From: an uncultured Pelagibacteraceae bacterium
GTDB taxonomy: Bacteria; Pseudomonadota; Alphaproteobacteria; Pelagibacterales; Pelagibacteraceae
Length of the DNA stretch: 64,000 nucleotides
Reading direction: 5' to 3'
Assembly: GCA_902557235.1 (NCBI GenBank)
Contig: CACDZR010000002.1
Location: 62,001-126,000, forward strand
The position numbers and the translations under genes were made by a program. Numbering within the stretch: position 1 is the stretch's first letter; each line of letters begins with the position of its first letter. The notes under the pieces are model-generated. The model saw only the letters and a list, made by a program, of their open reading frames with translations. It had not been told where the DNA came from and made no database searches. Below are positions 9,598 to 20,619 of this stretch, one piece after another.

Positions 9598-10989
9598 ATG
9601 AATATTATTATTTGTGGTGCTGGTAGAGTAGGTTTCACCATTGCTAAATTACTTAGTGAACAGGGTCACTCTATTACTGTAATTGATCAATCAAGTGAAG
9701 ATATACAAAAAATAAATGACTCACTTGATGTAAAAGCAATAGTTGGTAAAGCGACTTATCCTTCAATACTCGAAAAAGCTAATGCAGCTGAAACTGATAT
9801 GATAATAGCAGTTACAAGAAATGACGAAATTAATATGTTAATTTGTCAAATAGCATACTCTATTTTTAATATCCCAAAAAAGATTGCGAGAATTAGATCT
9901 CAAGATTATTTAAATCCAAAATTTACCAGAGTTTATAATAAAGAAAATTTACCAATTGACGTAATAATTTCGCCGGAAATTGAAATTGCAAGATCAATCC
10001 AAAGAAAATTAGAAGCGCCAGGAGCTCTAGATAGCGTCCCATTTGCAGAAAAACAAATTAGACTTTTAGAGATACTAATCAAAGACAATTGTAAATTAAT
10101 AGGTTTAAAGTTAAATGAATTGACAAATAAATTTCCAAATTTGGATGCAAATATAATTGCAATTATTAGGGAGGATAAATCTTTTATTCCAAAAAAAACT
10201 GATCAAATAAAAGAAAATGATAAAATTTATGTGATAATAAATTCATCGCAAATGGCAGAAACTTTAGAGGCCTTTGGTCATACTGAAAAAATATCTAAAA
10301 AGATTTTGATAATTGGTGGAGGTAATATTGGCTATAATCTTGCTAAAAATATTGAGGACACGTTAGAGGGTGTGAGAGTAAAAATTGTAGAAAAAGATAA
10401 ATTACGATCAGAATACCTTGCTAATGAACTCAATAATACAATTGTGATTAATGGTAATGGATTAGATGAAGAAGTTTTATCAGAGGCAAATTTGGATGAA
10501 GCAGAAACTGTTCTAGCACTCACCAATGATGATGAAGATAATTTGATGGTGAGTGTTCTTGTTGAAAAATTTGCTAAAGATCAAAAAGATATTGAAGATA
10601 AAAGAACAATGGCTCTCATCAATAAACCAAACTATTCTCTTTTACAGTCTTCATTAAAAATTGATGATTTAATTGACCCAAGAATGAATACAGTTTCAAG
10701 TATTTTAAAACATATCCATAAAGGCACAATTGAAAATGCCTATACAATTTCAAATGGTGAGTATGAGGTAATTGAGGCAGAGATAATTGAGTCTTCAGAA
10801 TTAATTAATAAAGAATTAAAGAATTCAAACTTACCAGATGAAATAAGAATCGGAGCTGTTTTAAGAGAAAAGAAGGTAATTATCCCAAAGTCTGATTTTG
10901 TTTTTAAAAAAGATGATCAAATTGTTTTAATTGTGAAAAAAGATGCAATCGGAGTCGTAGAAAATCTTTTTAGACTTAGCTCTGTTTAA
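9598..10989 (+). CDS. trkA: Trk K+ uptake regulatory NAD-binding protein
   Basis: Duplicated GAGRVGFTIAKLL / GGGNIGYNLAKNI Rossmann domains with TrkA-C domains. Confidence 0.94.
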   Translation: MNIIICGAGRVGFTIAKLLSEQGHSITVIDQSSEDIQKINDSLDVKAIVGKATYPSILEKANAAETDMIIAVTRNDEINMLICQIAYSIFNIPKKIARIRSQDYLNPKFTRVYNKENLPIDVIISPEIEIARSIQRKLEAPGALDSVPFAEKQIRLLEILIKDNCKLIGLKLNELTNKFPNLDANIIAIIREDKSFIPKKTDQIKENDKIYVIINSSQMAETLEAFGHTEKISKKILIIGGGNIGYNLAKNIEDTLEGVRVKIVEKDKLRSEYLANELNNTIVINGNGLDEEVLSEANLDEAETVLALTNDDEDNLMVSVLVEKFAKDQKDIEDKRTMALINKPNYSLLQSSLKIDDLIDPRMNTVSSILKHIHKGTIENAYTISNGEYEVIEAEIIESSELINKELKNSNLPDEIRIGAVLREKKVIIPKSDFVFKKDDQIVLIVKKDAIGVVENLFRLSSV

Positions 10990-10993
10990 TTGA

Positions 10994-12400
10994 ATGTTTA
11001 AATTACAGATCAAATATTTAAGTTTTTTTTTTGGTATTGTTTCAATACTTTCTTTTTTTAATATTCTTTATTCCTACTATTTTAATCTATATTTAAATTT
11101 AGATACTTATTATTTTACTTTACTAGCATCATTTATTTTATTTATAACTTTTTTTAAATTTGGAAAATATGATATCAAATCAAATATTTTTCAAAAAATA
11201 TTAACCATTTTTTTAGGTTATTTGTTAATACCTTTAGTTTTATCAATTCCTTTTTATTTCAGCATCTACAATTTAACTTTTTCAAACTCTTTTTTTGAGG
11301 CAATATCAGGATTTACATCTACAGGGTTTACAGTTTTTGAAAATATAAAACTTATTGATCAAAGTTTAATTATCTGGAGATCATCTACTCAATGGTTAGG
11401 AGGTCTTTATTTTCTATTTTCTATAATCTATTTAATAGATATTTATGATGACAGTTTTAAAAAAACTTTAACAAATTTTATATCATTTAATAGCTCAGAA
11501 ATTTTGAAACAAGCAGCTAAAATTTTTATTTTATATTCATCATTGACGATATTAATATTTATAGTATTAAATATTTTTTCTATAAGAACTTTCGACTCAT
11601 TAAATTTATCTTTAACAATAATTTCATCAGGTGGTTTTTTACCTGTCAACGAATTATCAACTATAATCAAAGAAAATGCTCAAATAATTATATTTTCATT
11701 GTTGATGCTTTTTTCATTTTTTAGTCTTTTCTTTTCATACAATTTAATTTTTCTAAGAAAAAAAAATGTTAATTTTTTTTATGAAGATCTACACTTATTT
11801 GTTTATTTAATTATTGTAACTACTGTTTTTTTTCTTTTTTTTAGTTTCAATTATGATTTTTCTATAAATCTTTTTGCAATAATTAGCAGTATGAGTAATA
11901 TTGGTTTTTCATTAAGTTCTGGCCAAGAAAATTTAAACTTTATATATCTGATCTTAGTAATTATAGGTGGATCTTTCTTTTCAACAAGTTCTGGTTTAAG
12001 ATTTATTAAAATCTATTCACTATTTAAATTTTCTCTAAATCAAATTTTATCTTTTAGTAGACCTAAAAATGTTTTTATGAACAAGTTAATTTTCACAAAA
12101 ATTAATTTTAATCTTGATGAAATAAATAAATATTTTCTAACAATATTAATATTTATTTTATCTTTATTCATATTAACATCATTACTAAGCTTAAGTGGAA
12201 TAACATTTGTTAACTCTTTCAAGTTAGCAATTTTAACTTTAATGAACACTGTCAACTCCTCAATCTATGGTTTAAAGGAATTTGATTTTTATAATCTTCA
12301 ATTATTTAGTAAATATTGTCTTATTTTCTTTATGATTGTGGGTAGGATAGAGTTATTAACAATTTTACTTTTAATAAAAAAATTCCTTTTTAAAAATTAA
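10994..12400 (+). CDS. trkH: Trk potassium uptake membrane protein
   Basis: Polytopic; ISGFTSTGFTVF, WLGGLYFL; follows trkA; near-ATG start (TTG/ATG at 10994). Confidence 0.88.
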   Translation: MFKLQIKYLSFFFGIVSILSFFNILYSYYFNLYLNLDTYYFTLLASFILFITFFKFGKYDIKSNIFQKILTIFLGYLLIPLVLSIPFYFSIYNLTFSNSFFEAISGFTSTGFTVFENIKLIDQSLIIWRSSTQWLGGLYFLFSIIYLIDIYDDSFKKTLTNFISFNSSEILKQAAKIFILYSSLTILIFIVLNIFSIRTFDSLNLSLTIISSGGFLPVNELSTIIKENAQIIIFSLLMLFSFFSLFFSYNLIFLRKKNVNFFYEDLHLFVYLIIVTTVFFLFFSFNYDFSINLFAIISSMSNIGFSLSSGQENLNFIYLILVIIGGSFFSTSSGLRFIKIYSLFKFSLNQILSFSRPKNVFMNKLIFTKINFNLDEINKYFLTILIFILSLFILTSLLSLSGITFVNSFKLAILTLMNTVNSSIYGLKEFDFYNLQLFSKYCLIFFMIVGRIELLTILLLIKKFLFKN

Positions 12401-12435
12401 CTTATTATTGTATATGTAAGATTATTTTTTTTGAT

Positions 12436-12512
12436 GCGCCCTTAGCTCAGCTGGATAGAGCATCGGTTTTCTAAACCGAGGGTCGTAGGTTCGAATCCTT
12501 CAGGGCGCGCCA
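12436..12512 (+). tRNA. tRNA-Arg(TCT), CCA encoded
   Basis: Acceptor GCGCCCT/AGGGCGC, anticodon arm TCGGT-TTTCTAA-ACCGA, GGTTCGAATCC T-arm. Confidence 0.96.
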
Positions 12513-12687
12513 GACACCATTTTTTCACTGATATTTTTATATAATTATTATCTTGACTTGAATTTCATAGGGTCAAAATATCTAATAAATTCCTCTTGAA
12601 GAGTATTTTTGAACATGCTTAAATTGTGAATATTCAAAAGTAATTTTGAATTATTTGTTAACAAATAAACAAACAATAGGAAGAAAT

Positions 12688-13728
12688 ATGTTTAAATACT
12701 TAAAACAATTAACTTCTTTAGTTGCTATGGTAGCTGTGTTGTTCACTTTTACAACAGAGTCTATGGCCGCTAAAAAATCTAAAACACTTAAAAACACTCA
12801 AAAAAAGGGTTTTGTAAGATGTGGAGTATCTCAAGGTCTTCCAGGATTTTCTAATGCTGATGCTGCAGGAAATTGGACTGGTGTTGACGTTGACGTATGT
12901 AGAGCGGTAGCTGCTGCAGTATTAGGTGATGCAAACAAAGTTAAGTTTACACCACTAAGTGCTAAAGAAAGATTTACGGCTTTAACTTCTGGTGAGATTG
13001 ATATCTTATCAAGAAACACAACTTGGACTCTTTCTAGAGATGCTGATATCGGACTTACTTTCGTAGGTGTTAACTTTTACGATGGACAAGGTTTCATGGT
13101 AAGAAAAAGTTCAGGTATTACTTCAACAAGCCAATTCAAAGATGGTATCTCAGCTTGTACTAACATTGGTACAACAACTGAGTTGAATATGAGAGATTTC
13201 TTTAATTCAAAAGGAATCAAATATGAGCCAGTTGCTTTCGAAAAAGCTGATGAAGTTGTAGCTGCTTACGATGCAGGTAGATGTGATACTTACACTACTG
13301 ATAAATCTGGTTTAGCTGCTCAAAGAACAAAAATGAAGAATCCTGATGAACACATTGTTCTACCAGAAACTATTTCTAAAGAACCTTTAGGACCAGTTGT
13401 TAGACAGGGTGATGCAGTTTGGGAAGATATCGTAAGATGGTCTTTGAACACTATGATCGAAGCTGAAGAGTATGGTATTACCTCAGCAAATGCAGACATG
13501 ATGAAAACTTCTGATAACCCAGCTATTAAAAGATTAGTTGGAGCTGAGGGTGAATTAGGTGCTGCTTTTGGTCTAGATAATGACTGGAGCTTGAGAATTA
13601 TCAAGCAAGTTGGTAACTACGGTGAAAGTTATAAGAGAAATATAGCTGACACTGGAATTTTACCAGATAGAGGTCCAAACCAATTATGGACTAAGGGCGG
13701 AATACTTTACGTTCCACCTGCAAGATAA
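12688..13728 (+). CDS. aapJ: General L-amino acid ABC transporter substrate-binding protein (AapJ/YhdW type)
   Basis: Signal peptide MFKYLKQLTSLVAMVAVLFTF, VRCGVSQGLPGFS, ISKEPLGPVVRQGD; SD-like AGGAAG before ATG 12688. Confidence 0.92.
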   Translation: MFKYLKQLTSLVAMVAVLFTFTTESMAAKKSKTLKNTQKKGFVRCGVSQGLPGFSNADAAGNWTGVDVDVCRAVAAAVLGDANKVKFTPLSAKERFTALTSGEIDILSRNTTWTLSRDADIGLTFVGVNFYDGQGFMVRKSSGITSTSQFKDGISACTNIGTTTELNMRDFFNSKGIKYEPVAFEKADEVVAAYDAGRCDTYTTDKSGLAAQRTKMKNPDEHIVLPETISKEPLGPVVRQGDAVWEDIVRWSLNTMIEAEEYGITSANADMMKTSDNPAIKRLVGAEGELGAAFGLDNDWSLRIIKQVGNYGESYKRNIADTGILPDRGPNQLWTKGGILYVPPAR

Positions 13729-13747
13729 TTGTAGTTTAAAACATTTA

Positions 13748-13779
13748 AAAAGGGCTAGATTTTTCTAGCCCTTTTTTTT
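13748..13779 (+). terminator. Rho-independent terminator/attenuator downstream of aapJ
   Basis: GGGCTAGA-tttt-TCTAGCCC stem followed by T-run. Confidence 0.9.
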
Positions 13780-13803
13780 ATAAACTCATATATTATCACT
13801 ATT

Positions 13804-14955
13804 GTGAATTTTAAACTTAAAGATATTCTTCCACAATTAATTACAGTCACTGCTGTTGTATTAGTCTTTGGTTTTTTTACTTATAACGCACAAATCAATA
13901 TGGAAAATAGAGGTATTGATTTTGGTTATGGATTTTTATCTCAAGAGTCATCGTTCGATGTTCAATTTTCTTTAATAGAGTACGATGGTTCACATTCATA
14001 TTTTAGAGCGTATTTAGTTGGATTATTAAATACAATTCTTGTTTCAGTTATTGGTATTATTATTGCAACTATTTTAGGTGTAATAGTTGGTGTAGCAAGA
14101 TTATCACCTAACTATTTAATAAATAAATTTGCAGCCTTTTATGTTGAATTCTTCAGAAACATTCCATTACTACTTCAAATATTCTTTTGGTACTTTGCAG
14201 CATTAAGAGCTTTACCGCTCCCACAAGATGCAGAAGCAATGTTTGGTGTTTTTTTCTTAACTATTAAAGGATTATATGTTCCAGCATTTATTTGGCAAAA
14301 TTTTAATGTTTTCTTTTATTCAATACTTGCAGCAATAATTGCAATAATTGTTATTCGCATTCAGGCTAAAAGAGTTCAAGAAAATCAAGGAAAACAAATA
14401 CCAGTATTTTTGATATCAATAGGATTAATATTCATTTTACCTCTTTTAAGTTTTTTAATTGGTGGAGTAAGTCTTTCATTTGAGGTTCCTGTTTTAAAAC
14501 AGTTGGCAACAACATCTTTTATTTATGATGGAGGAGTAAGTTTACCTCCAGAATTGATAGCTCTTACTTTATCTTTATCTCTTTACACAGCTACCTTTAT
14601 AGCAGAATGCGTAAGAGCAGGAATTCAAGGTGTGGGTAAAGGACAAAAAGAGGCGGCAGCATCAATAGGATTAACTCCAAATCAGGTACTTAAACTTGTA
14701 ATTATGCCTCAAGCTTTAAGAATAATAATTCCACCAACAACAAATCAATATTTAAATTTAACAAAAAATTCCTCATTAGCGGCAGCGATTGCTTATCCAG
14801 ATTTAGTTTTGGTGTTTGCAGGGACTGCATTAATGCAAACTGGTAAAGCTATAGAAATAGTTTCTATAACTATGTTTACCTATTTAACCTTAAGTATTTC
14901 AATCTCACTTTTAATGAATTGGTATAACAAAAAAATTGCAATACAGGAAAAATGA
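13804..14955 (+). CDS. aapQ: Amino acid ABC transporter permease (AapQ/YhdX), GTG start
   Basis: GFGFFTYNAQ...EFFRNIPLLLQIFFWYF, ECVRAGIQGVGKGQKEAAASIGL. Confidence 0.9.
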   Translation: MNFKLKDILPQLITVTAVVLVFGFFTYNAQINMENRGIDFGYGFLSQESSFDVQFSLIEYDGSHSYFRAYLVGLLNTILVSVIGIIIATILGVIVGVARLSPNYLINKFAAFYVEFFRNIPLLLQIFFWYFAALRALPLPQDAEAMFGVFFLTIKGLYVPAFIWQNFNVFFYSILAAIIAIIVIRIQAKRVQENQGKQIPVFLISIGLIFILPLLSFLIGGVSLSFEVPVLKQLATTSFIYDGGVSLPPELIALTLSLSLYTATFIAECVRAGIQGVGKGQKEAAASIGLTPNQVLKLVIMPQALRIIIPPTTNQYLNLTKNSSLAAAIAYPDLVLVFAGTALMQTGKAIEIVSITMFTYLTLSISISLLMNWYNKKIAIQEK

Positions 14956-16397
14956 TGTCAAAAATAAATTTTTTAAGACCTGATAAAGATAACTTAAATA
15001 CTTTTTTATACTTAGGCTCTTTTTTATTTTTTATTAGTGTATTGGATGTTTTTTTTAATTCATTTTTTAGTTTAAATTTAACAGGTTTCTTACCAGGTTT
15101 TTTAAGTTTTTTATTTCCATTAATATTAGGTTTTATTGGACTTTATTTCATAAGGATAGAATTTAGCGGGATAAAACAATTAGATCTTTTAAATAAGCAT
15201 ATAAATACTAATAACTTTAATGCACTTCTATCATTACTTATAATATTTGTAATTATTAAATCCATTCCACCAATTCTTAGTTGGTTTGTAATAGATGCTA
15301 GTTTTGCAGGCGATACAAAAGATGTTTGTACTGGCTCAGGTGCATGCTGGACATATATTAAGGTTTGGATGAGAAGATTTATGTATGGCATGTACCCTAA
15401 TGCTGAGCAATGGAGAATAAATTTATCATTTATAGCCTTAGTATTAATGGGTTCAGTTGGTTATTTTGCTACTGATAGATTTAAGAAATATTTAACACTA
15501 TATTATGTCGTTATTTATCCTCTGATTGCATTTTTGTTTATCTTTTTCTTTATATCTGGTGGCCCTGTATTTTTTGATTTTTCATATGGGATTATTGCTG
15601 CTATTTTATCTATTATTATTGGTTTTTTTATACCTGCTAAATATAAGTTTTATTATTTTTTAATTGTACCCTTAGCTCTGTATATAACTTTGAAGTATTT
15701 TATATTTTTTGAGGAATACATTGAGTTAGGTAAATTAGATGGTCTAAATTGGGTAGAGACAGGTGCCTGGGGAGGATTATCTTTAACATTTATAATATCT
15801 TTTTTCTGCTTAATTTTCTGTTTTCCAATAGGAATGGCTTTTGCTTTAGGTAGAAGATCAAATTTTCCTCTAATTAGATATATTTCAGTTGGCTTTATTG
15901 AATTTTGGCGAGGCGTACCTTTGATAACAGTACTATTTATGTCAGCAGTAATGTTTCCGATGTTTCTACCAGAGGATTTCTTCATAGATAAATTAGTAAG
16001 AGCAATTATTGCAATTTCATTATTTGAAGCTGCTTATGTGGCAGAAGTTATACGTGGTGGTTTACAAGCTTTGCCGAGAGGCCAATATGAAGCTGCAAAA
16101 TCATTAGGCATGGGTTATTGGAAAATGCACATATTTGTTATACTTCCACAAGCACTTAAACTAGTAATTCCTGGAATTGCCAATACATTCCTTGCTTTAG
16201 TTAAAGATACACCATTAATATTTGTTGTAGGTTTACTAGAAATAGTTGGAATGTTAAATTTAGCCAAAACTAATCCAGAATGGTTAGGTTTTGCTATGGA
16301 AGGTTATGTTTTTGCTGCAATAATTTTCTGGATTATTTGTTATGCAATGAGTAAATATAGCTATAATTTAGAACAAAAATATAAAACAGATAGATAG
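14952..16397 (+). CDS. aapM: Amino acid ABC transporter permease (AapM/YhdY)
   Basis: [41 protein letters not shown]. Confidence 0.9.
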   Translation: MMSKINFLRPDKDNLNTFLYLGSFLFFISVLDVFFNSFFSLNLTGFLPGFLSFLFPLILGFIGLYFIRIEFSGIKQLDLLNKHINTNNFNALLSLLIIFVIIKSIPPILSWFVIDASFAGDTKDVCTGSGACWTYIKVWMRRFMYGMYPNAEQWRINLSFIALVLMGSVGYFATDRFKKYLTLYYVVIYPLIAFLFIFFFISGGPVFFDFSYGIIAAILSIIIGFFIPAKYKFYYFLIVPLALYITLKYFIFFEEYIELGKLDGLNWVETGAWGGLSLTFIISFFCLIFCFPIGMAFALGRRSNFPLIRYISVGFIEFWRGVPLITVLFMSAVMFPMFLPEDFFIDKLVRAIIAISLFEAAYVAEVIRGGLQALPRGQYEAAKSLGMGYWKMHIFVILPQALKLVIPGIANTFLALVKDTPLIFVVGLLEIVGMLNLAKTNPEWLGFAMEGYVFAAIIFWIICYAMSKYSYNLEQKYKTDR

Positions 16398-16401
16398 AAA
16401 T

Positions 16402-17136
16402 ATGTCAGATAGCATCATCCAAATTAATAATATGAACAAATGGTTTGGTGACTTTCAAGTTCTAAAAAAGATTAATTTAGAAGTCAAACCAAAAGAAAAA
16501 ATTGTAGTATGTGGTCCATCAGGATCTGGAAAATCAACTTTAATTAGATGCATCAATAGATTAGAGGAACATCAAGAGGGAAATATTATTGTTGATGGAA
16601 CTGAATTAACAGAAGATACAAAAAATATTGAGCAAATAAGAGCTGAAGTTGGTATGGTATTCCAACAATTTAATTTATTTCCTCATTTATCAATTTTAGA
16701 TAATTGTACATTAGCTCCTATTTGGGTAAAAAAAATGCCGAAGAAAGATGCTGAGGAACTAGCATTAAAACATTTAGAAAGAGTACAAATTCTTGATCAA
16801 TCACAAAAATACCCAGGCCAATTATCTGGAGGACAACAACAAAGAGCAGCAATAGCAAGAGCTTTATGTATGGAGCCAAAAATAATGCTTTTTGATGAAC
16901 CTACATCAGCTTTAGACCCTGAGATGATTAAAGAAGTGCTTGATGTAATGGTTAATCTTGCAAAACAAGGTATGACTATGATTGTTGTAACACACGAAAT
17001 GGGTTTTGCTAAAGAAGTTGCTGATCAAATGATATTCATGGATGAAGGAATGATAGTAGAAAAAGCAGATACTAAGGAATTTTTTGCTAATCCTAAGAGT
17101 GATAGGACTAAACTTTTTCTCAGCCAGATACTATAG
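16402..17136 (+). CDS. aapP: Amino acid ABC transporter ATP-binding protein (AapP/YhdZ)
   Basis: [46 protein letters not shown]. Confidence 0.95.
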   Translation: MSDSIIQINNMNKWFGDFQVLKKINLEVKPKEKIVVCGPSGSGKSTLIRCINRLEEHQEGNIIVDGTELTEDTKNIEQIRAEVGMVFQQFNLFPHLSILDNCTLAPIWVKKMPKKDAEELALKHLERVQILDQSQKYPGQLSGGQQQRAAIARALCMEPKIMLFDEPTSALDPEMIKEVLDVMVNLAKQGMTMIVVTHEMGFAKEVADQMIFMDEGMIVEKADTKEFFANPKSDRTKLFLSQIL

Positions 17137-17185
17137 ATACCAGTAATTTCAAGGAATTTTTCTCAAATTATACCCTAAGAATTGC

Positions 17186-17222
17186 TTGACATATTTTTGG
17201 AATAGCAGGTATTTCCAAAAAA
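17186..17222 (+). promoter_or_regulatory. Candidate promoter with overlapping dyad operator upstream of XRE regulator
   Basis: TTGACA at 17186-17191; inverted repeat TTTTTGGAA (17194-17202) / TTCCAAAAA (17213-17221). Confidence 0.5.
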
Positions 17223-17299
17223 ATAAAAAAATAATATTGTTGCAGTAAAGATTAAAAACTTGTTCAATCTGATTTTAATAAAAATTAAGAGGGGTCTTA

Positions 17300-17668
17300 A
17301 TGGAAGATAATTTTAATAAGCATTTAGGCAATAAGCTTAAGCTTAGAAGGTTAGCTTTAGGTTTAACACAAACAAAAGTAGCAAAAGCTATCAACGTCAC
17401 ATTTCAACAAATACAAAAATATGAAAAAGGTACTAACGGAGTTAGTTCAATAAGATTATTACAGTTATCAAATTATCTTAAAGTTCCAATAAACTATTTC
17501 TTTGAAGATTTTTCAGAATACTTAGTTAATTTAGAAAAATCTCAAGAGGGTCATATGAATGTGAATTATAATTTCTTAGTTAAATTATACTCTGAACTTA
17601 ATGCTGATCAAAAATTGAAATTTAACAAATCGTTACAGGTTTCAAACAATATTTCAAAAGTTGGGTAA
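17300..17668 (+). CDS. XRE/Cro-CI family HTH transcriptional regulator
   Basis: LKLRRLALGLTQTKVAKAINVTFQQIQKYEKGTNGVSSIRLLQLSNYLKVPINYFF. Confidence 0.92.
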   Translation: MEDNFNKHLGNKLKLRRLALGLTQTKVAKAINVTFQQIQKYEKGTNGVSSIRLLQLSNYLKVPINYFFEDFSEYLVNLEKSQEGHMNVNYNFLVKLYSELNADQKLKFNKSLQVSNNISKVG

Positions 17669-17672
17669 AATT

Positions 17673-17748
17673 TGGCTCCTCGGGCAGGACTCGAACCTGC
17701 GACCAATTGATTAACAGTCAACTGCTCTACCAACTGAGCTACCGAGGA
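17673..17748 (-). tRNA. tRNA-Asn(GTT), CCA encoded
   Basis: Minus strand TCCTCGG...CTGTTAA anticodon loop...GGTTCGAGTCC...CCGAGGAGCCA. Confidence 0.95.
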
Positions 17749-17797
17749 ATATAAAAAGCAAACTTACTTTTTTTTTTAACTAAAACAAGATTTTTTT

Positions 17798-17871
17798 TGG
17801 AGGCAACGCCCGGAATCGAACCGGGATACAAGGATTTGCAATCCTCTGCGTAACCATTCCGCCACGTTGCC
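17798..17871 (-). tRNA. tRNA-Cys(GCA), CCA encoded
   Basis: Minus strand GGCAACG...GGATT-GCA-AATCC...GGTTCGATTCC...CGTTGCCTCCA. Confidence 0.95.
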
Positions 17872-17994
17872 TTATGTTTTAGATGATAGCTACATCAGTT
17901 TTATATAAAATTTTTAAGATTAGTCTATCAAATAACGTTTGTATTTGATTATTGTTAATTTAGATTAATAAATTATAAACTAACTATATCCAAG

Positions 17995-20619
17995 ATGAGT
18001 GATAAATATATACATTCTAATGTAGAAGATAAGATCTATTCGTATTGGGAAAAAAATAAACTATTTAAACCTCAAAAAAACTCTAAAAAATTTTCAGTTG
18101 TAATTCCACCACCCAATGTAACGGGAAGTTTACATATGGGTCATGCTTTAAATAATTCAATCCAAGATATGTTGGTTCGATATTATCGAATGAATAATTA
18201 TGAAACCTTATGGCAACCAGGCACAGATCATGCTGGTATTGCAACCCAAGCACTTGTTGAAAGAAAACTTGAAAAAGAAAATCAAAATAAAAATATATTA
18301 GGAAGAGAAAAATTTATTGAGAAGGTTTGGGATTGGAAAAATCAGTATGGTGATATAATTATCAATCAATTAAAAAAACTAGGTTGTTCATGTGATTGGT
18401 CCAGAAATGCTTTCACTATGGATGAAAATTTATCAAAATCTGTAATTAAGGTATTTGTTGAATTACATAAAAAAAAACTAATCTACAAAGCAGAAAAATT
18501 AGTAAATTGGGACACAGTATTAAAAACTGCAATTTCAGATTTAGAGGTAGATCAAAGAGAAATGAACTCTAAGATTTACTATATTAGGTATCCAATAGAT
18601 AAATCATCAGAATTTATCACTATAGCTACCACAAGACCTGAGACTATGCTTGGAGATACAGCTATTGCAGTTAATCCAAAAGATAAAAGATATAAAAGTT
18701 TTGTCGGCAAAACAGTCACTATACCTATTGTAGGAAGAAAAATTAAAATAATAAAAGATAATTATGCGGATCCAGAACAAGGAACAGGAGCATTAAAAAT
18801 TACACCAGCACATGATTTTAATGATTATGACGTAGGACAGAGAAATAAACTCGAAATAATAAATGTTTTTACTGAAGAGGGTAAAATAAATGAAAATGCG
18901 CCGAAAGATTATGTAGGTTTAGATAGATTTGATGCTCGTAAAAAAATATTAAATGAACTTAAAGAAAAAGATTATTTTGTTAAAGAGGAAAATATAAAAA
19001 ATAAAGTTCCTTATGGAGATAGATCTAATTCTGTTATCGAACCTTTTTTAACTGAGCAATGGTTTGTTGATGCAAAAAAATTAGCTATCAAAGCAAAAAA
19101 AATTGTTAAAACAAAAAAAACAAATTTTTTTCCAAATAACTGGTCTAAAACATATTTTCAATGGATGAATAATATTGAGCCTTGGTGTGTTTCTAGACAG
19201 TTGTGGTGGGGTCATCAAATCCCAGCATGGTATGGACCTGACAATAAAATATTTGTTGCTTTAAATGAAAAAGAGGCAAGCAAGCAAGCTAAGAAGTATT
19301 ACAAAAAAGAAGTAAAATTAGTTAGAGATCCTGACGTATTAGATACTTGGTTTTCTTCAGGTTTGTGGCCGTTTGCAACTTTAGGATGGCCAGATAAAAA
19401 AGATTTTGTAAAGAAATTTTATCCAACCACAGTTTTAGTAACTGGTTTTGATATAATTTTTTTCTGGGTTGCAAGAATGATTATGTTTGGAATGGAATTT
19501 CTTAATAAAGAACCTTTTAAAGATATTTATGTTCATGCTTTAGTAAGAGATGAAAAAGGACAAAAAATGTCTAAATCTAAAGGTAATGTTATTGATCCTT
19601 TAGACTTAATCGAAAAATATAGTGCAGATGCTTTACGATTTACTTTACTTTCAATGGCTTCACCTGGAACCGATGTAAAACTTTCTGAGGATAGAGTAAA
19701 AGGTTATAGAAATTTTTTAAATAAATTGTGGAATGCTAATAATTTTTTGATCACAAATAATTGTGATTTTAATAAGACTGATAAAATTCCTAAGACTACT
19801 TTAAATATCAATAAATGGATTTATTGTGAATTGATAGAAATAAAAGATAAAATCCAAAAGAATATAAAAGACTATCGATTTGATGAGGCAGCCAAAAATG
19901 CTTACCAATTTGCTTGGCATTCGTATTGTGATTGGTATATTGAACTATCCAAAACAATCCTTTACTCAGATAATGAAAAATCAAAAAAAGAGGTAAAAGA
20001 AGTATCTGCATATGTTTTTAAACAAATACTTATTATGCTTCATCCATTTATCCCGTTTGTTACTGAGGAAATATGGTTAAAAAATAAGTTTGATAAATCG
20101 AATAAGAATTTCCTTATGTATAAAAACTGGCCATCAGGAAAAGTTAAAAAAGATAAATCTCAAAAGGATGTAGAGAAAATCATCAATATTATCTCAGAAC
20201 TAAGATCCTTTAAAAATGAGTTAAATGTCAGCCCAGGTTCATTTGTAGATCTCTCTATGAATAAAATAGCTAAAAAAAATCGTTCTTTGATGGATAATAA
20301 TGAAATAATTTTAAAAAAGCTTGGTCGTATCAATAATTTTTTTGAAAAAGATCAAGATAGACCTTCTGCAACTCTTGTAATTTCTGGTGATATATTCAAG
20401 ATTTATTTTGATGAAAATGTTGATCTAAATTTAATTAAAGAAAATTTGCAAAAAAGACAAACAAAATACCAAGATGAATTAGATAAGATTTCACAACGAT
20501 TATCAAACAAAGGATTTGTCGATAGGGCACCAAAAAATATTGTTGAACAAGAAAAAACTAACTATAGTAACTTAAAAAATGATATCAAAAAAATATCTTT
20601 AACTATTGAAAGTTTATAA
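17995..20619 (+). CDS. valS: Valyl-tRNA synthetase
   Basis: [16 protein letters not shown] (HIGH region), [14 protein letters not shown] (KMSKS), C-terminal coiled coil. Confidence 0.96.
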   Translation: MSDKYIHSNVEDKIYSYWEKNKLFKPQKNSKKFSVVIPPPNVTGSLHMGHALNNSIQDMLVRYYRMNNYETLWQPGTDHAGIATQALVERKLEKENQNKNILGREKFIEKVWDWKNQYGDIIINQLKKLGCSCDWSRNAFTMDENLSKSVIKVFVELHKKKLIYKAEKLVNWDTVLKTAISDLEVDQREMNSKIYYIRYPIDKSSEFITIATTRPETMLGDTAIAVNPKDKRYKSFVGKTVTIPIVGRKIKIIKDNYADPEQGTGALKITPAHDFNDYDVGQRNKLEIINVFTEEGKINENAPKDYVGLDRFDARKKILNELKEKDYFVKEENIKNKVPYGDRSNSVIEPFLTEQWFVDAKKLAIKAKKIVKTKKTNFFPNNWSKTYFQWMNNIEPWCVSRQLWWGHQIPAWYGPDNKIFVALNEKEASKQAKKYYKKEVKLVRDPDVLDTWFSSGLWPFATLGWPDKKDFVKKFYPTTVLVTGFDIIFFWVARMIMFGMEFLNKEPFKDIYVHALVRDEKGQKMSKSKGNVIDPLDLIEKYSADALRFTLLSMASPGTDVKLSEDRVKGYRNFLNKLWNANNFLITNNCDFNKTDKIPKTTLNINKWIYCELIEIKDKIQKNIKDYRFDEAAKNAYQFAWHSYCDWYIELSKTILYSDNEKSKKEVKEVSAYVFKQILIMLHPFIPFVTEEIWLKNKFDKSNKNFLMYKNWPSGKVKKDKSQKDVEKIINIISELRSFKNELNVSPGSFVDLSMNKIAKKNRSLMDNNEIILKKLGRINNFFEKDQDRPSATLVISGDIFKIYFDENVDLNLIKENLQKRQTKYQDELDKISQRLSNKGFVDRAPKNIVEQEKTNYSNLKNDIKKISLTIESL

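Noticed and set aside
12646-12687. Upstream extension MNYLLTNKQTIGRN of AapJ
   Set aside because: Signal peptide starts cleanly at ATG 12688 with a preceding AGGAAG SD-like site; upstream codons are likely leader.
17194-17223. Dyad after aapP as a Rho-independent terminator
   Set aside because: Right arm is followed by A-run, not T-run, on the plus strand, so an operator is a better explanation.
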